This document shows positions 9,478-19,142 of a DNA stretch of 64,000 nt, piece after piece. Made by a program: the position numbers and the translations under genes. Every line of letters starts with the position of its first letter. The first letter of the stretch is position 1. The stretch is from Hyphomicrobiaceae bacterium (lineage in GTDB: Bacteria > Pseudomonadota > Alphaproteobacteria > Rhizobiales > Hyphomicrobiaceae): positions 18,044 through 82,043 of the forward strand of contig WBUN01000018.1 of the NCBI GenBank assembly GCA_008933705.1, written 5' to 3'. The notes beneath the pieces were generated by a model. It worked only from the letters and a program-made list of their open reading frames with translations, made no database searches and was not told where the DNA came from.

Positions 9478-9490
9478 TTTTTTTGATTTC

Positions 9491-9506
9491 CTTGCTTTAG
9501 ATCAAG
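9491..9506. promoter_or_regulatory. FNR-like box in the korA/had divergent promoter region
   Basis: CTTGCTTTAGATCAAG matches TTGAT-N4-ATCAA with one mismatch in the left arm. It lies about 96 nt upstream of the had start and 95 nt upstream of korA, so it could serve either direction. A TATGGC at 9530-9535 would place it near -41.5 for had. Anaerobic control of benzoyl-CoA genes by Fnr-type AadR is known in Rhodopseudomonas; here it is inferred. Confidence 0.45.
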
Positions 9507-9601
9507 GCGACCTACCTGAAACGATGAAGTATGGCCGGGCAGCTTGCAAGCTCGCGCGGCCGACGCTGATGCGTTCGTCGGCCAGGTCTTGGGGGACACC
9601 C

Positions 9602-10675
9602 ATGAGCATAGCGCCGACCCGCTGGGTGATGAGGAGCAAGGACGAGCCTCTCGTTGAGGAGGCGATCGGGAGGCCCTCTCTCGGGCCAAACGACGTCTTC
9701 ATCGAGATCGCCGGGTGCGGCGTCTGCCATACCGATCTCGGCTTCTACTATGACGGTGTTCGAACCAAGCATGACCTGCCGCTGACGCTCGGGCACGAGA
9801 TCAGCGGTCGCGTCCTCGAAGCCGGGACGAACGCGACATGGTGGGTCGATCGGGCTGTCATTGTTCCCGCCGTCATCCCATGCGGCCACTGCGATGCCTG
9901 CCGGCGCGGCAAGGCGACCATCTGCCCCAACCAGAAGATGCCCGGCAACGACATCCACGGCGGCTTCGCCACGCACATTGCGGTTCCGGCCCAGGGGCTA
10001 TGCGTCGTCGACGAGGCCCGGCTGGCGGCGGCCAGAATCGAATTGGCCGATCTGTCGGTGGTCGCAGACGCTGTCACCACCCCCTATCAGGCGGTAGTTC
10101 AGGCAGGCGTCACCACCGGCGATCTTGTCGTCGTCAACGGTGTTGGCGGGGTCGGCGGGTACGCAGTGCAGATCGCAAGCGCCCTTGGCGGCAAGGTGAT
10201 CGCCATCGATGTCAGCGATGAAAAGCTCCAGGCCATCGCAGGTCATGGCGCCGCCTTGACGCTGAACGCCCGCCAGATGTCGTCGCGCGATATCAAGTCG
10301 GCGGTGCAGGGTTTCGCCAAGCAACATGGATTGCGCCAGAGCGAATGGATCATCTTCGAGTGCTCCGGCACTCGTGCCGGACAGGAGACGGCTTTTGGCC
10401 TTCTCAATCATGGGGGCACGCTGGGGGTTGTCGGCTACACGATGGACAAGGTCGAGGTCAGGCTGTCCAACCTCATGGCCTTCCATGCCAGGGCGCTCGG
10501 CAATTGGGGCTGCCCACCGGAGCTCTATCCCCAGGCCCTCGAGCTGGTGCTCAACGGCCTCGTCAAGGTCGCGCCGTTCGTCGAGAAGCACCCCCTGAAA
10601 GAGATCAATCGCGTTTTCGAGGCGGCTCACGCCGGGGCGTTGAAGCGTCGCGCCGTTCTTGTCCCTACGCTTTGA
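9602..10675 (+). CDS. had: 6-hydroxycyclohex-1-ene-1-carbonyl-CoA dehydrogenase
   Basis: A 357-residue zinc-dependent medium-chain alcohol dehydrogenase. Catalytic zinc ligands are visible as GCGVCHTD (C39, H43 region) and GHE (H64, E65); the structural zinc site is [15 protein letters not shown]; the NAD-binding motif is [11 protein letters not shown]. The start at 9602 is chosen over the longer ORF because a GGGGGA lies 7-8 nt upstream and the family N-terminus begins here. It oxidises 6-hydroxycyclohex-1-ene-1-carbonyl-CoA to the 6-oxo compound with NAD+. It heads the had-oah-dch-bcrCBAD-fdx operon, and that gene set makes the assignment firm. Confidence 0.9.
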   Translation: MSIAPTRWVMRSKDEPLVEEAIGRPSLGPNDVFIEIAGCGVCHTDLGFYYDGVRTKHDLPLTLGHEISGRVLEAGTNATWWVDRAVIVPAVIPCGHCDACRRGKATICPNQKMPGNDIHGGFATHIAVPAQGLCVVDEARLAAARIELADLSVVADAVTTPYQAVVQAGVTTGDLVVVNGVGGVGGYAVQIASALGGKVIAIDVSDEKLQAIAGHGAALTLNARQMSSRDIKSAVQGFAKQHGLRQSEWIIFECSGTRAGQETAFGLLNHGGTLGVVGYTMDKVEVRLSNLMAFHARALGNWGCPPELYPQALELVLNGLVKVAPFVEKHPLKEINRVFEAAHAGALKRRAVLVPTL

Positions 10676-10686
10676 GGAGCATGACC

Positions 10687-11835
10687 ATGGCTGTTGAGGC
10701 GATTAGTAGTCCCGCTGTCACGACGCGCGATGCAAAGGACCACAATCTCGTTGCCGAGTCAGTGCGTCAGACGGTCAGCAAAGGCGTGCACTACGACAAG
10801 AAGCCGGTCAAAGGCGAGGACGGCAAGCCTGTGGCTGGCCTCTACAATGCATGGATTACACTCGACAACCCGACGCAGTTCAACTCCTACACCACGGACA
10901 TGGTCAAGGGAGTGATCCTGGCCTTCCGCGCTGCCAGCGCGGCGCGGGACATCGTTGCCGTCGTCTTCACCGGATCCGGTGACAAGGCCTTCTGTACCGG
11001 CGGAAACACCAAGGAATACGCGGAGTACTACGCCGGCAATCCGCAGGAATACCGCGGCTACATGCGCCTCTTCAACGACATGGTGTCGGCAATCCTTGCC
11101 TGCGATAAGCCGGTGATTTGCCGCGTCAACGGCATGCGCATCGGCGGCGGCCAGGAAATCGGCATGGCCTGCGACTTTTCGGTCGCGCAGGATCTCGCCC
11201 GCTTCGGGCAGGCCGGCCCCAAGCATGGCTCCTCGCCGATCGGCGGCGCTACCGACTTTCTTCCCGTTGTCATCGGTGCCGAGCGCGCGATGGCGGCGTG
11301 CGTGCTGTGCGAGCCGTTCTCGGCCCACGAAGCCTACTACATGGGCATGCTGACGGACCTGGCACCTGCCCTCAAGGTCGACGGCAAGTTCATCGCCAAT
11401 CCGCTGGTCGAGACGGAACGCATCACCGACGAATACGGCCGCTTCGTCTTCGGAAAGCCCAAGACCGGCGATGCGCTGAAAGCGGGACAAGCTCTGATGA
11501 AGAGGGGCACCGTTGATCTCGGCCTCCTCGACGACAGGATCGAGGGGCTGTGCACGAAGCTCCTCTACACCTTCCCGGATTGCACCACCAAGACCGTCGA
11601 AGAGCTGAGAAAGCCCAAGCTCGACGCCTGGAATCGCAACAAGGAGAATTCTCGCGCGTGGCTCGCGCTCAACATGATGACCGAGGCGCGCGCCGGGTTC
11701 CGTGCCTTCAACGAAGGCACCCGCGAGACGGGCCGAGAGGCCGACTTTGTCGCCCTCCGCCGCGCCCTCGCGGCAAACACCCCGTGGTCAGACGACCTTA
11801 CCGAGAGCATCCAACCGAGGGCTCGCAAGTCATGA
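10687..11835 (+). CDS. oah: 6-oxocyclohex-1-ene-1-carbonyl-CoA hydrolase (ring opening)
   Basis: A 382-residue crotonase-superfamily protein, longer than ordinary enoyl-CoA hydratases as is typical for Oah. It carries the oxyanion-hole region GDKAFCTGGNTKEYAE and GMRIGGGQEIGMACD. The hydratase glutamate is replaced in GQAGPKHGSS, as expected for a C-C hydrolase. ATG 10687 is preferred to 10681 because the GAGGAG overlapping the had stop is then 7 nt upstream. It adds two waters to the dienone-derived 6-oxo-CoA ester and opens the ring to 3-hydroxypimeloyl-CoA. The next gene starts inside its stop codon. Confidence 0.9.
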   Translation: MAVEAISSPAVTTRDAKDHNLVAESVRQTVSKGVHYDKKPVKGEDGKPVAGLYNAWITLDNPTQFNSYTTDMVKGVILAFRAASAARDIVAVVFTGSGDKAFCTGGNTKEYAEYYAGNPQEYRGYMRLFNDMVSAILACDKPVICRVNGMRIGGGQEIGMACDFSVAQDLARFGQAGPKHGSSPIGGATDFLPVVIGAERAMAACVLCEPFSAHEAYYMGMLTDLAPALKVDGKFIANPLVETERITDEYGRFVFGKPKTGDALKAGQALMKRGTVDLGLLDDRIEGLCTKLLYTFPDCTTKTVEELRKPKLDAWNRNKENSRAWLALNMMTEARAGFRAFNEGTRETGREADFVALRRALAANTPWSDDLTESIQPRARKS

Positions 11836-12599
11836 CAGCGCCCATCAAGGTGTGGCTCGAGTCGGAAGGGCGGCTGCTGCGTCTGCGCTTGGGTCGCCCG
11901 AAGGCCAACATCATCGATGCCGCCATGATCGCGGCGTTGGACGGTGCATTGTTCGAGCATTTCGGCAACCGCAGGCTGGGGGGCGTGCTGCTCGATGCGG
12001 AAGGCCCGCATTTCAGCTTCGGGGCAAGCGTCGAAGAGCACATGCCCGAACAGTGCGCGGCGATGCTGCAGGGGATTCATCGTCTGATCATCCGGCTCGT
12101 CGAGGCGCCATGCCCGGTGCTGGTCGCCGTGCGCGGCCAATGCCTCGGAGGCGGGCTCGAGCTGGCGCTCGCAGGTCACCTCGTCTTCGTCGCCCCCGAC
12201 GCCAGCCTCGGCCAGCCGGAGATCAAGCTCGGGGTGTTTGCCCCTGCGGCTTCCTGCCTGTTGCCGGAGCTGGTCGGTCCGGCGCGGGCCATCGATCTGC
12301 TGCTGTCCGGCCGCAACGTCACGGGCACCGAAGCTGCCGCGATGGGAATGGTGCACGCAGCTGTGCCCGACCCCGGGGCCGCAGCGCTTGGCTACTTCGA
12401 GGAACATCTCAGACCCAAGAGCGCAAGCTCCTTGCACTATGCCGTCAAGGCGGCGCGCCTCGATTACGCGGCGCGGGTCAAAGCGAAGATCAAATCGGTC
12501 GAACAGCTCTATCTCAACGAGCTGATGAAAACCCGCGATGCGGTCGAGGGCCTGGATGCCTTCACTGCCAAGAGGGCGCCGCAATGGCAACATCTCTGA
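11832..12599 (+). CDS. dch: Cyclohexa-1,5-diene-1-carbonyl-CoA hydratase
   Basis: A 255-residue crotonase-fold hydratase of the Dch type. The oxyanion motif is GPHFSFGASVEEHMPE, which is characteristic of dienoyl-CoA hydratases of the benzoyl-CoA pathway, and GQPEIKLGVFAP keeps the catalytic glutamate. It adds water to the product of benzoyl-CoA reductase to give 6-hydroxycyclohex-1-ene-1-carbonyl-CoA, the Had substrate. It overlaps oah by ATGA and extends 16 nt into bcrC. Confidence 0.9.
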   Translation: MTAPIKVWLESEGRLLRLRLGRPKANIIDAAMIAALDGALFEHFGNRRLGGVLLDAEGPHFSFGASVEEHMPEQCAAMLQGIHRLIIRLVEAPCPVLVAVRGQCLGGGLELALAGHLVFVAPDASLGQPEIKLGVFAPAASCLLPELVGPARAIDLLLSGRNVTGTEAAAMGMVHAAVPDPGAAALGYFEEHLRPKSASSLHYAVKAARLDYAARVKAKIKSVEQLYLNELMKTRDAVEGLDAFTAKRAPQWQHL

Positions 12600-13771
12600 A
12601 CGGATCGTCGGCGGCGAGCATCGTCGCGCGCGCGCAAGGACTATTCGACGATCTGTCGTTCACGGCAGCGCGCGCGTGGAAGGCGGCCGAGCCCGGCCGG
12701 AAAGTCATAGGCTACATGCCTATCTACGTGCCGCGCGAGATCATTCATGCGGCCGGCATGCTTCCGCTGGGAATTCTTGGCGGCGGCGATCAGCTCGAGG
12801 TGATCCACGGTGACGCCTACTATCAGAGCTACATCTGCCGCATTCCGCGCTCCACTATCGAACTTGGCGTGTCGGGGCGGCTCGATTTCGTGGACGGGAT
12901 GCTGTTCCCATCGATCTGCGATGTGATCCGCAACCTGTCCGGCATGTGGAAGATGATGTTCCCGAACGTATACGTTCGCTACTTCGATGTGCCGCAGAAC
13001 TACAAGGACGGAATTGGCGGCAACTACTACGTCAGTGAGCTGTCCGAATTGGTCGAGGCTCTGGGCACCTTGCGTGGCAAGCCGATCAGCGACGACGAGC
13101 TTCGCCATTCCATTGCGGTCTACAATGAGAACCGCCGACTGGTCCGGGAGCTTTACTCCTTCAGGGCACAGCGCCCGTGGCAGGCACCGGCTGCGGAAGT
13201 GTACCTTGTGCTGCGCGCCGGCTTGGTGCTGCCGGTCGAAGAGCATTCGGCATTGGTCCGCGATTATCTCGCGGCGGCAGAGCGCGAAGAGCGGCCTCGC
13301 CGCGATAACTGCCGCGTCGTTCTCACCGGCGTGTTCTGCGAGCAGCCTCCGCTCAACTTGATCAAGTCTCTGGAGCTCTCCGGCTGCTACGTGGTCGACG
13401 ACGACCTGCTGCTGGTCACGCGTTGGCTGACGGCGGACGTACCCACGAGCGGCAATCCGCTGCAGGAGCTCGCTTCAGCCTTCCTGCACCACTCCGAATC
13501 GACGGCTGCGAAATACGAGCCCGACTTGAAGGAAAAGGGGCAGCATCTCGTGCGCGCCGTGCGACGGTCCGGCGCCGAAGGCGTCATTTTTGCCTGTCCG
13601 AGCTTCTGCGACCCAGCGCTGCTTGAGCGGCCCATGCTGCAGCACGTGTTGAAGGACGCAGACATCCCCTACATCGCGTTCAAGTACGCCGAGAACTCGG
13701 GGCAGATGCAGCCTATTCGCGAGCAGGCAGGCACATTTGCCGACTCGATCAAGCTGTGGAGCGGAGCATGA
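12584..13771 (+). CDS. bcrC: Benzoyl-CoA reductase subunit C (gamma)
   Basis: A 395-residue subunit of the class I ATP-dependent benzoyl-CoA reductase, of the HgdB/BcrC/FldC family. It shows GYMPIYVPREIIHAAGMLP near the N-terminus and GVIFACPSFCDPALLERP near the C-terminus, both typical. With BcrB it forms the substrate-reducing module, with [4Fe-4S] clusters held by cysteines. ATG 12584 lies inside the 3' end of dch and gives the expected N-terminus; its stop overlaps the bcrB start. Confidence 0.92.
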   Translation: MATSLNGSSAASIVARAQGLFDDLSFTAARAWKAAEPGRKVIGYMPIYVPREIIHAAGMLPLGILGGGDQLEVIHGDAYYQSYICRIPRSTIELGVSGRLDFVDGMLFPSICDVIRNLSGMWKMMFPNVYVRYFDVPQNYKDGIGGNYYVSELSELVEALGTLRGKPISDDELRHSIAVYNENRRLVRELYSFRAQRPWQAPAAEVYLVLRAGLVLPVEEHSALVRDYLAAAEREERPRRDNCRVVLTGVFCEQPPLNLIKSLELSGCYVVDDDLLLVTRWLTADVPTSGNPLQELASAFLHHSESTAAKYEPDLKEKGQHLVRAVRRSGAEGVIFACPSFCDPALLERPMLQHVLKDADIPYIAFKYAENSGQMQPIREQAGTFADSIKLWSGA

Positions 13772-15081
13772 CGGTAATCGTGACCCCCAAGGCCGGTCCT
13801 GCCAAGCAGGTCGTCAAAGACGACTCCATGCTGAAGCAGAAAGAAATGATGGCAGCGCACTATGAGCGGCTGACGAATGCCCCGGAGACGGGCGAAAAGG
13901 TTGCTTCGACCTTCGTGCCGGGCAATCTCAACGAGCTGATCAAGTGCTTTGACCTGCTCAACAATCTGCCTGAGGTCAATGCCATTCAAAGCGGCCTGCG
14001 GCGCCAGTCCGGCTCCTATGTGCTCGAGGCCGAGAAGATCGGACACTCGGAGGATGTCTGCACGTACGTCAAGTCGGACATCGGCATGATGGCCAAGGGC
14101 AATATCGGCCCGAACGGCAAGCGCCTGCCCGACCCCGATGTGCTGCTACTGTCCTACACCGGCTGCTTCACGTTCATGAAGTGGTTCGAGCTCCTGCGCG
14201 AGCAGTACAAGTGCGAGACGATCATGTTGCACACGCCCTACATGGGCGACGGCAAGATCACCAAGAACATGATCGAGTACATGGTCAAGCAGCTCAAGGA
14301 AGAGGTGATCCCCAAGCTCGAGCGCATATCGGGGGTGAAATTCGATATCGACCGCCTGCGCGAGTACCTGAAGAAGTCGGCCGTTGCCGAAGACGACCTG
14401 GTGCGCGTGCTGCAGAGTGCAAAGAGCAAGCCGTCGCCGATCGATGCGTATTTTGGAGGCATCTACTACATCGGGCCGATCTTCGGGGCCTTCCGCGGCA
14501 CCGACGACGCCATCGACTACTACAAGTTCCTGCGTGCCGAAGTCGAAGAGCGTCTGGCGAACGGCCAGGGTCCGGTAACTCCGGACGGCGATATGGGCCA
14601 AGAGAAGTACCGGCTCGTCGTCGAAGGACCGCCGAACTACACGAACTTCAGGCAGTTCTGGAAGATGTTCTACGACGAAGGCGCCGTCGTTGTCGCTTCC
14701 AGCTATACCAAGGTTGGCGGCGTCTACGATTTCGGGTTCCGCCACGATCCCGACAAGCCGCTCGAAACCCTCGCGGAGTACTGCCTCGGCGTCTATACGA
14801 ACCGAAGCCTGCCCATGCGCGTCGACATGCTGTCGAACTACATCGACGAGTACGCCGCCGATGGCCTGCTGATCAACTCCATCAAAAGCTGCAACAGCTT
14901 CTCGGCCGGCCAGCTGCTCATCATGCGTGAGGTTGAAAAGCGGACCGGCAAGCCTGCCGCGTTCATCGAGTCCGATCTCGTCGACCCGCGCTACTTCTCG
15001 GCCGCCAACATCAAGAACCGGCTTGAGAGCTACTTCCAGATGATCGAGCAACGACGTGCCGGCGCGCGCGCGGCCGCCTGA
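13768..15081 (+). CDS. bcrB: Benzoyl-CoA reductase subunit B (beta)
   Basis: A 437-residue HgdB/BcrB-type subunit of benzoyl-CoA reductase. Recognisable segments are DVLLLSYTGCFTFMKWFELL (about 130) and SIKSCNSFSAGQLLIMRE near residue 375. The ORF track begins at a GTG at 13756; ATG 13768 within the bcrC stop (ATGA) is the better start. Together with BcrC it binds benzoyl-CoA and performs dearomatisation, receiving electrons from the BcrAD ATPase module. Confidence 0.92.
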   Translation: MTVIVTPKAGPAKQVVKDDSMLKQKEMMAAHYERLTNAPETGEKVASTFVPGNLNELIKCFDLLNNLPEVNAIQSGLRRQSGSYVLEAEKIGHSEDVCTYVKSDIGMMAKGNIGPNGKRLPDPDVLLLSYTGCFTFMKWFELLREQYKCETIMLHTPYMGDGKITKNMIEYMVKQLKEEVIPKLERISGVKFDIDRLREYLKKSAVAEDDLVRVLQSAKSKPSPIDAYFGGIYYIGPIFGAFRGTDDAIDYYKFLRAEVEERLANGQGPVTPDGDMGQEKYRLVVEGPPNYTNFRQFWKMFYDEGAVVVASSYTKVGGVYDFGFRHDPDKPLETLAEYCLGVYTNRSLPMRVDMLSNYIDEYAADGLLINSIKSCNSFSAGQLLIMREVEKRTGKPAAFIESDLVDPRYFSAANIKNRLESYFQMIEQRRAGARAAA

Positions 15082-15093
15082 TCGAGGTGAACC

Positions 15094-16428
15094 ATGAAGA
15101 CCTTCGTCGGGATCGATCTCGGCTCCACCACCACCAAGGCAATACTTCTCGATGAGAACCGGGAAGTGATCGGCCGCGGCATCACCAACTCGCGCTCGAA
15201 CTACAGCACGGCCGCGAGGGTGGCCGGCGAGGAGGCGCGCGTCGACGGGCGCTTCACGCTATCCAGGCGCGCATTGTCGGAGAGCGGCGTGCTCGGTGCG
15301 CGGCTGGACCAGTTCCTGGCTGCGCTCGAACGGGCATTCCGCCTCGAGCAGTTCCTGGAGCAACTCGGCGACCTCGAGCAAACCTGCCTGCGTCAGGTCA
15401 ACGGTCAACGTTTTGCCGGCCGCGAAGATGGGGTGAAGGTCGCGCTTGGCGAAGTCTTCACCAGGCTGCGGGGAGAAGCGCCCGAACTGTACGCGCCTGG
15501 TGCCAAGCGGAAGTCGGATTTCTTCCGCGACATCGCTGGCTCGCGCTATCACAGTCACGCCGAGGAAGTCGCCCGCGAGGCGAATCTGCCCTACGATCTG
15601 CTGCTCAACGTCTACGACAAGTCGATCATAGAGGTTGAGAACCGGCCGCCGGCCGGCGGCCTCAGCGACAAGTTCCGCCGTGCCCTCGCGCGTGTTCTTA
15701 CCGCGGACGCAACGTTTGCGGGCGATGCATCGGGCGTCCAGGACGTCATCCAGCGCTCGCTCGACGTCGAGTTCGAGGAGACCTATCTGGTGGGCACCGG
15801 GTACGGCCGCGTGACGCTGCCGTTCTCGAAAGAGCACATCCGCTCCGAGATCCTCTGCCATGGCCTCGGCGCCCACATGATGTACCCCAAGACCCGCACG
15901 GTTCTGGACATCGGGGGGCAGGACACCAAAGGCATCCAGGTCGATCCCAACGGCATCGTCGAAAACTTCCAGATGAACGACCGCTGCGCTGCCGGCTGCG
16001 GGCGGTATCTCGGCTATATTGCCGACGAGATGAACATGGGCCTGCACGAGCTCGGGCCGCTGGCGATGAAATCGGATCGCCCCGCGCGCATCAATTCGAC
16101 ATGCACCGTGTTCGCGGGTGCCGAGCTGCGCGACCGTCTTTCGCTTGGAGAGAGGCGCGAGGATATTCTGGCGGGGCTTCACCGCGCCATCATCCTTCGC
16201 GCCATCTCGATCATATCGCGCTCGGGCGGCGTCACTGACGAGTTCACCTTCACCGGCGGGGTGGCCAAGAACGAGGCGGCCGTCCGCGAGCTGAAGAAGC
16301 TGATCGAGGAGAACTACGGCAAGGTGACCATCAACATCAACCCGGAGTCGATTTACACCGGAGCGCTTGGCGCTGCGGAGTTTGCGCGCCGGGCCCATCT
16401 CGGGCAGGCGGCCGGAGGCAACCCATGA
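15094..16428 (+). CDS. bcrA: Benzoyl-CoA reductase subunit A (ATP-binding activator module)
   Basis: A 444-residue member of the BcrA/BcrD/BadF/HgdC ATPase family (ASKHA fold). The phosphate-binding [11 protein letters not shown] is at residues 6-16 and a second ATP-site motif is [11 protein letters not shown]. Cysteines at about 298 and 302 (RCAAGCGRY) and 337 (STCTVF) lie where the bridging [4Fe-4S] cluster is bound. With BcrD it hydrolyses two ATP per electron pair to drive low-potential transfer to BcrBC. It starts 12 nt after bcrB and overlaps bcrD by ATGA. Confidence 0.92.
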   Translation: MKTFVGIDLGSTTTKAILLDENREVIGRGITNSRSNYSTAARVAGEEARVDGRFTLSRRALSESGVLGARLDQFLAALERAFRLEQFLEQLGDLEQTCLRQVNGQRFAGREDGVKVALGEVFTRLRGEAPELYAPGAKRKSDFFRDIAGSRYHSHAEEVAREANLPYDLLLNVYDKSIIEVENRPPAGGLSDKFRRALARVLTADATFAGDASGVQDVIQRSLDVEFEETYLVGTGYGRVTLPFSKEHIRSEILCHGLGAHMMYPKTRTVLDIGGQDTKGIQVDPNGIVENFQMNDRCAAGCGRYLGYIADEMNMGLHELGPLAMKSDRPARINSTCTVFAGAELRDRLSLGERREDILAGLHRAIILRAISIISRSGGVTDEFTFTGGVAKNEAAVRELKKLIEENYGKVTININPESIYTGALGAAEFARRAHLGQAAGGNP

Positions 16429-17270
16429 CCATTGCGGCTGGCATCGACGTAGGCACCGGCGCAGTCAAGGCTGCACTGTTCCGGGTCGAGAACGGGGAAA
16501 GCTCCTGGCTCGCGCGCTCTACCCTGCGCATCCGTCAGCGCGATCCCATGGAGCTTGCGCGCGCCGTCTACGATCAGGTGCTGGCGGACGCGCGCCTGAC
16601 GGAGAAGGATGTCGACTACGTAGCGACGACGGGTGAAGGGGAGGGGGTGCCCTTCCACACCGGGCACTTCTATTCGATGACCACGCACGCGCGCGGAGCA
16701 ATCTACCTCGATCCTGAGGCACGCGCGGCGCTCGATGTCGGTGCGTTGCACGGTCGTGCCATCAGCATCGATGAGCGCGGCAAGGTCTTGAGCTACAAGA
16801 TGACGAGCCAGTGCGCGTCCGGCTCGGGACAGTTCCTTGAGAACATCGCGCGCTATCTTGGTATCGCTCAAGACGAGATCGGCTCGCTTTCGCGGCAGGC
16901 CGATGATCCGGAGATCGTGAGCAGCATCTGCGCTGTGCTCGCCGAAACCGATGTCATCAACATGGTCTCGCGCGGAATCTCCGCTCCCAACATCCTGAAG
17001 GGCATCCATTTGTCCATGGCAGGCCGGCTGTCCAAGCTCCTCAAGGCAATCGGTGCGACACGCGGTGCGGTCATGATGACCGGCGGACTTGCGCTCGACC
17101 AGGGGCTGGTGAAGGCGCTGCAGGAGGATGTCGCCAAGATGAAGGACATGAAGGCCACCATCCTCAGCCATCCCGATTCCATCTACGCGGGAGCGATCGG
17201 CGCCGCACTATGGGGCGCATTCCGCCACGAGAAGCTTGCCGCGCTGGGAAGTCTGCACAAGGCGGCATGA
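16425..17270 (+). CDS. bcrD: Benzoyl-CoA reductase subunit D (ATP-binding)
   Basis: A 281-residue BcrD-type ASKHA ATPase paralogous to BcrA but lacking its N-terminal insertion. [13 protein letters not shown] starts the nucleotide site; C130 in [12 protein letters not shown] and C169 in [10 protein letters not shown] are the cluster-bridging cysteines; [11 protein letters not shown] is the adenosine-side motif. It forms the BcrAD electron-activating dimer. It is separated from the ferredoxin gene by only 24 nt. Confidence 0.92.
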   Translation: MTIAAGIDVGTGAVKAALFRVENGESSWLARSTLRIRQRDPMELARAVYDQVLADARLTEKDVDYVATTGEGEGVPFHTGHFYSMTTHARGAIYLDPEARAALDVGALHGRAISIDERGKVLSYKMTSQCASGSGQFLENIARYLGIAQDEIGSLSRQADDPEIVSSICAVLAETDVINMVSRGISAPNILKGIHLSMAGRLSKLLKAIGATRGAVMMTGGLALDQGLVKALQEDVAKMKDMKATILSHPDSIYAGAIGAALWGAFRHEKLAALGSLHKAA

Positions 17271-17294
17271 GGTTGCTGCAGGGAGAAGAAGCCC

Positions 17295-17540
17295 ATGGCA
17301 CTGATGATCAACGAGGCATGCACAGCCTGCGACGCATGCGAGCCGGTGTGCCCAAACAAGGCGATCTCCGTCGGTGATCCCATTTATGTCATCGACCCTC
17401 TCAAATGCACCGAATGCGTGGGCGCCGAGGACGAGCCGCAATGCAAGCTGGTGTGCCCTGCCGAGTGCATCCTGCCGAACCCCGATTGGGTCGAAAGCAA
17501 GGAAGACCTGCTGGCCAAGTACGAGCAGCTACACGCCTGA
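17295..17540 (+). CDS. fdx: 2[4Fe-4S] ferredoxin, electron donor to benzoyl-CoA reductase
   Basis: An 81-residue ferredoxin with cysteines at 9, 12, 15, 19 and 38, 41, 50, 54. The 8-residue insertion between C41 and C50 and the C-terminal extension are the Allochromatium-type pattern, the same type that serves benzoyl-CoA reductase in Thauera. It would shuttle electrons from KorAB to BcrABCD. A GGGAGAAG lies upstream of ATG 17295. Confidence 0.92.
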   Translation: MALMINEACTACDACEPVCPNKAISVGDPIYVIDPLKCTECVGAEDEPQCKLVCPAECILPNPDWVESKEDLLAKYEQLHA

Positions 17541-17547
17541 GGCGGCG

Positions 17548-18048
17548 ATGACCTTTGTGAACCGCATCAGTCAAGCGCTCCATGACGAGCATCTTGCCAC
17601 GATCGCGCTCATGGAGAGACTGGAGCAGCTGCTGGCCGCGCGCCGGCGCGGCCCGCCGGATGTCGGGGCCCCCGAGGTCGCGCGGCTTCTTTCCGACCTC
17701 TCCACCGGGGTAGCTGCCGAGGTCGACCGGCATTTCGACTTCGAGGAGAAGCAACTCTTCACGTACCTCGATGCTGCCGGAGACGACGCGATCGGCGCCC
17801 ACTTGGCGGACGAGCACGCCGCAATGCGGCCGATTTGCGCGCAGATTGCGCGGCTCGCGCGAGAGGCCGCCGCCGGAGGCTTCAACGACCGCAGTTGGGA
17901 GACGTTCCGGCAACTCGGCCTCGAGCTCTGCGAGCGCATGCTCGTGCACGTGCAAAAGGAAGAGATGGCGCTGCTGCCTCTGATCGAAGAGACGATGGAT
18001 GCCGACCTGGCAGCCCGCCTCTATGAGGAATACACGCAAAACGGATGA
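17548..18048 (+). CDS. Hemerythrin-like (HHE domain) protein
   Basis: A 166-residue all-helical HHE-domain protein. Candidate iron ligands follow the expected spacing: H13/E14 (LHDEH), HFDFEEKQLF, ADEHAAM, and HVQKEEMALLPLIEE. The start at ATG 17548 lies 7 nt after fdx and is favoured over the long upstream ORF that overlaps fdx. It is probably in the bcr operon. Hemerythrins bind O2 or NO at a di-iron site, so buffering of the oxygen-labile reductase is a reasonable inference. Confidence 0.75.
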   Translation: MTFVNRISQALHDEHLATIALMERLEQLLAARRRGPPDVGAPEVARLLSDLSTGVAAEVDRHFDFEEKQLFTYLDAAGDDAIGAHLADEHAAMRPICAQIARLAREAAAGGFNDRSWETFRQLGLELCERMLVHVQKEEMALLPLIEETMDADLAARLYEEYTQNG

Positions 18049-18057
18049 GGAAACCCA

Positions 18058-18549
18058 TTGGCTGCTGCTGCAAATACGGCCACGCGCACCGTTCGACGGC
18101 TTGGCATCGGTGATCTCGAGCGGGTCGTTGCCATCGACCGGGCCCACACCGGCCGATCGCGTCGTCATTTCTTCGAGAAGCGGATGACGGCGGCACAGGA
18201 GCGCCCCGCTGATTTCATTCACGTGGGCACGATGTGGGGTGATGCGTTGTGCGGATTCGCCATAGCCCGCATCCTGCGCGGCGAATTCGGGCGCGAGCAC
18301 GCAGTGGCGGTGCTGGACGCGCTCGGAGTCGAGCCGGAAACCCAGGAGTGCGGCATCGGCCATGCATTGATGGAAGAGCTCATCAAGGCCATGCGCGAAA
18401 TGGGCATACGCTCGCTGCAGTCGCAGGTGGACTGGGCGAACCAGGACCTTCTGCGGTTCCTGCAGGCGTCAGATTTCAAGATCGCCCCGCGGCTGGCGCT
18501 GGAACGCTCTGTGGTGGAGCGTCTCGACGAGACGATCGAGGACGTTTAA
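18058..18549 (+). CDS. GNAT-family acetyltransferase (paralogue 1)
   Basis: A 163-residue GNAT protein. The acetyl-CoA pyrophosphate motif is QECGIGHAL, preceded by beta strand VLDALGVEP. The probable start is TTG 18058 with GAGGAA upstream. It shares the segment IDRAHTGRSRRHFFEKRM and the arrangement EFGREHAVAVLD with the next gene, so the two are tandem paralogues. Co-transcription with the benzoyl-CoA pathway suggests a regulatory target such as an acyl-CoA ligase, as known for Pat enzymes acting on aromatic acid ligases in Rhodopseudomonas. That role is inference. Confidence 0.7.
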   Translation: MAAAANTATRTVRRLGIGDLERVVAIDRAHTGRSRRHFFEKRMTAAQERPADFIHVGTMWGDALCGFAIARILRGEFGREHAVAVLDALGVEPETQECGIGHALMEELIKAMREMGIRSLQSQVDWANQDLLRFLQASDFKIAPRLALERSVVERLDETIEDV

Positions 18550-18565
18550 GGCGGCGGAGGAGCAG

Positions 18566-19129
18566 ATGGCGCGACGCACGCATATCACCATACCCGAGCG
18601 CGTCGGCGAGGCAGCCGAGGTCAACTATGGCGAGCCCGCCGTGCCCGACTATGGCCCCTTGGCGCGCGACCGGATACCGACGCGCACGATCGCCGAACGC
18701 GATCTGCAGGCATTGATCACGATCGACCGCCGCATCACAGGGCGGGATCGGTCGGCCTATTTCGAAAGCAAGCTTGCCGAAGCGCTGCATGAGTCGGATG
18801 TGCGCGTTTCCCTGCTGGCAGAGCGGGATGGCGGGCCGGTCGGGTTCATCATGGCGCGTGTCGAGTTCGGCGAATTCGGGCGCGTCGAGCCGACCGCGGT
18901 CATCGACACAATCGGTGTGGATCCGGACTATCGGGACCAGGGCATCGGGCGGGCGCTCCTTTCCCAGCTTCTGGTCAACCTGACGACCCTGCGCGTGGAG
19001 CGCGTCCGTACGGAGGTCGATTGGCACGACGGGGATCTTCTCGCCTTCCTCGACCATTCGGGCTTTGAGCCCTCCCAACGGCTCTGTCTCATTCGTGCCG
19101 TGGACGGCGTGGCCGAACCGCCGGCCTGA
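18566..19129 (+). CDS. GNAT-family acetyltransferase (paralogue 2)
   Basis: A 187-residue GNAT protein with motif RDQGIGRAL and strand VIDTIGVDPDY. It has a roughly 35-residue N-terminal extension relative to its upstream paralogue (MARRTHITIPERVGEAAEVN) that may be flexible. GGCGGAGGAG lies 6 nt before ATG 18566. It closes the plus-strand operon and its stop converges with the NnrS-like gene 13 nt away. Substrate unknown. Confidence 0.72.
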   Translation: MARRTHITIPERVGEAAEVNYGEPAVPDYGPLARDRIPTRTIAERDLQALITIDRRITGRDRSAYFESKLAEALHESDVRVSLLAERDGGPVGFIMARVEFGEFGRVEPTAVIDTIGVDPDYRDQGIGRALLSQLLVNLTTLRVERVRTEVDWHDGDLLAFLDHSGFEPSQRLCLIRAVDGVAEPPA

Positions 19130-19142
19130 CAGGGCCACAGCC

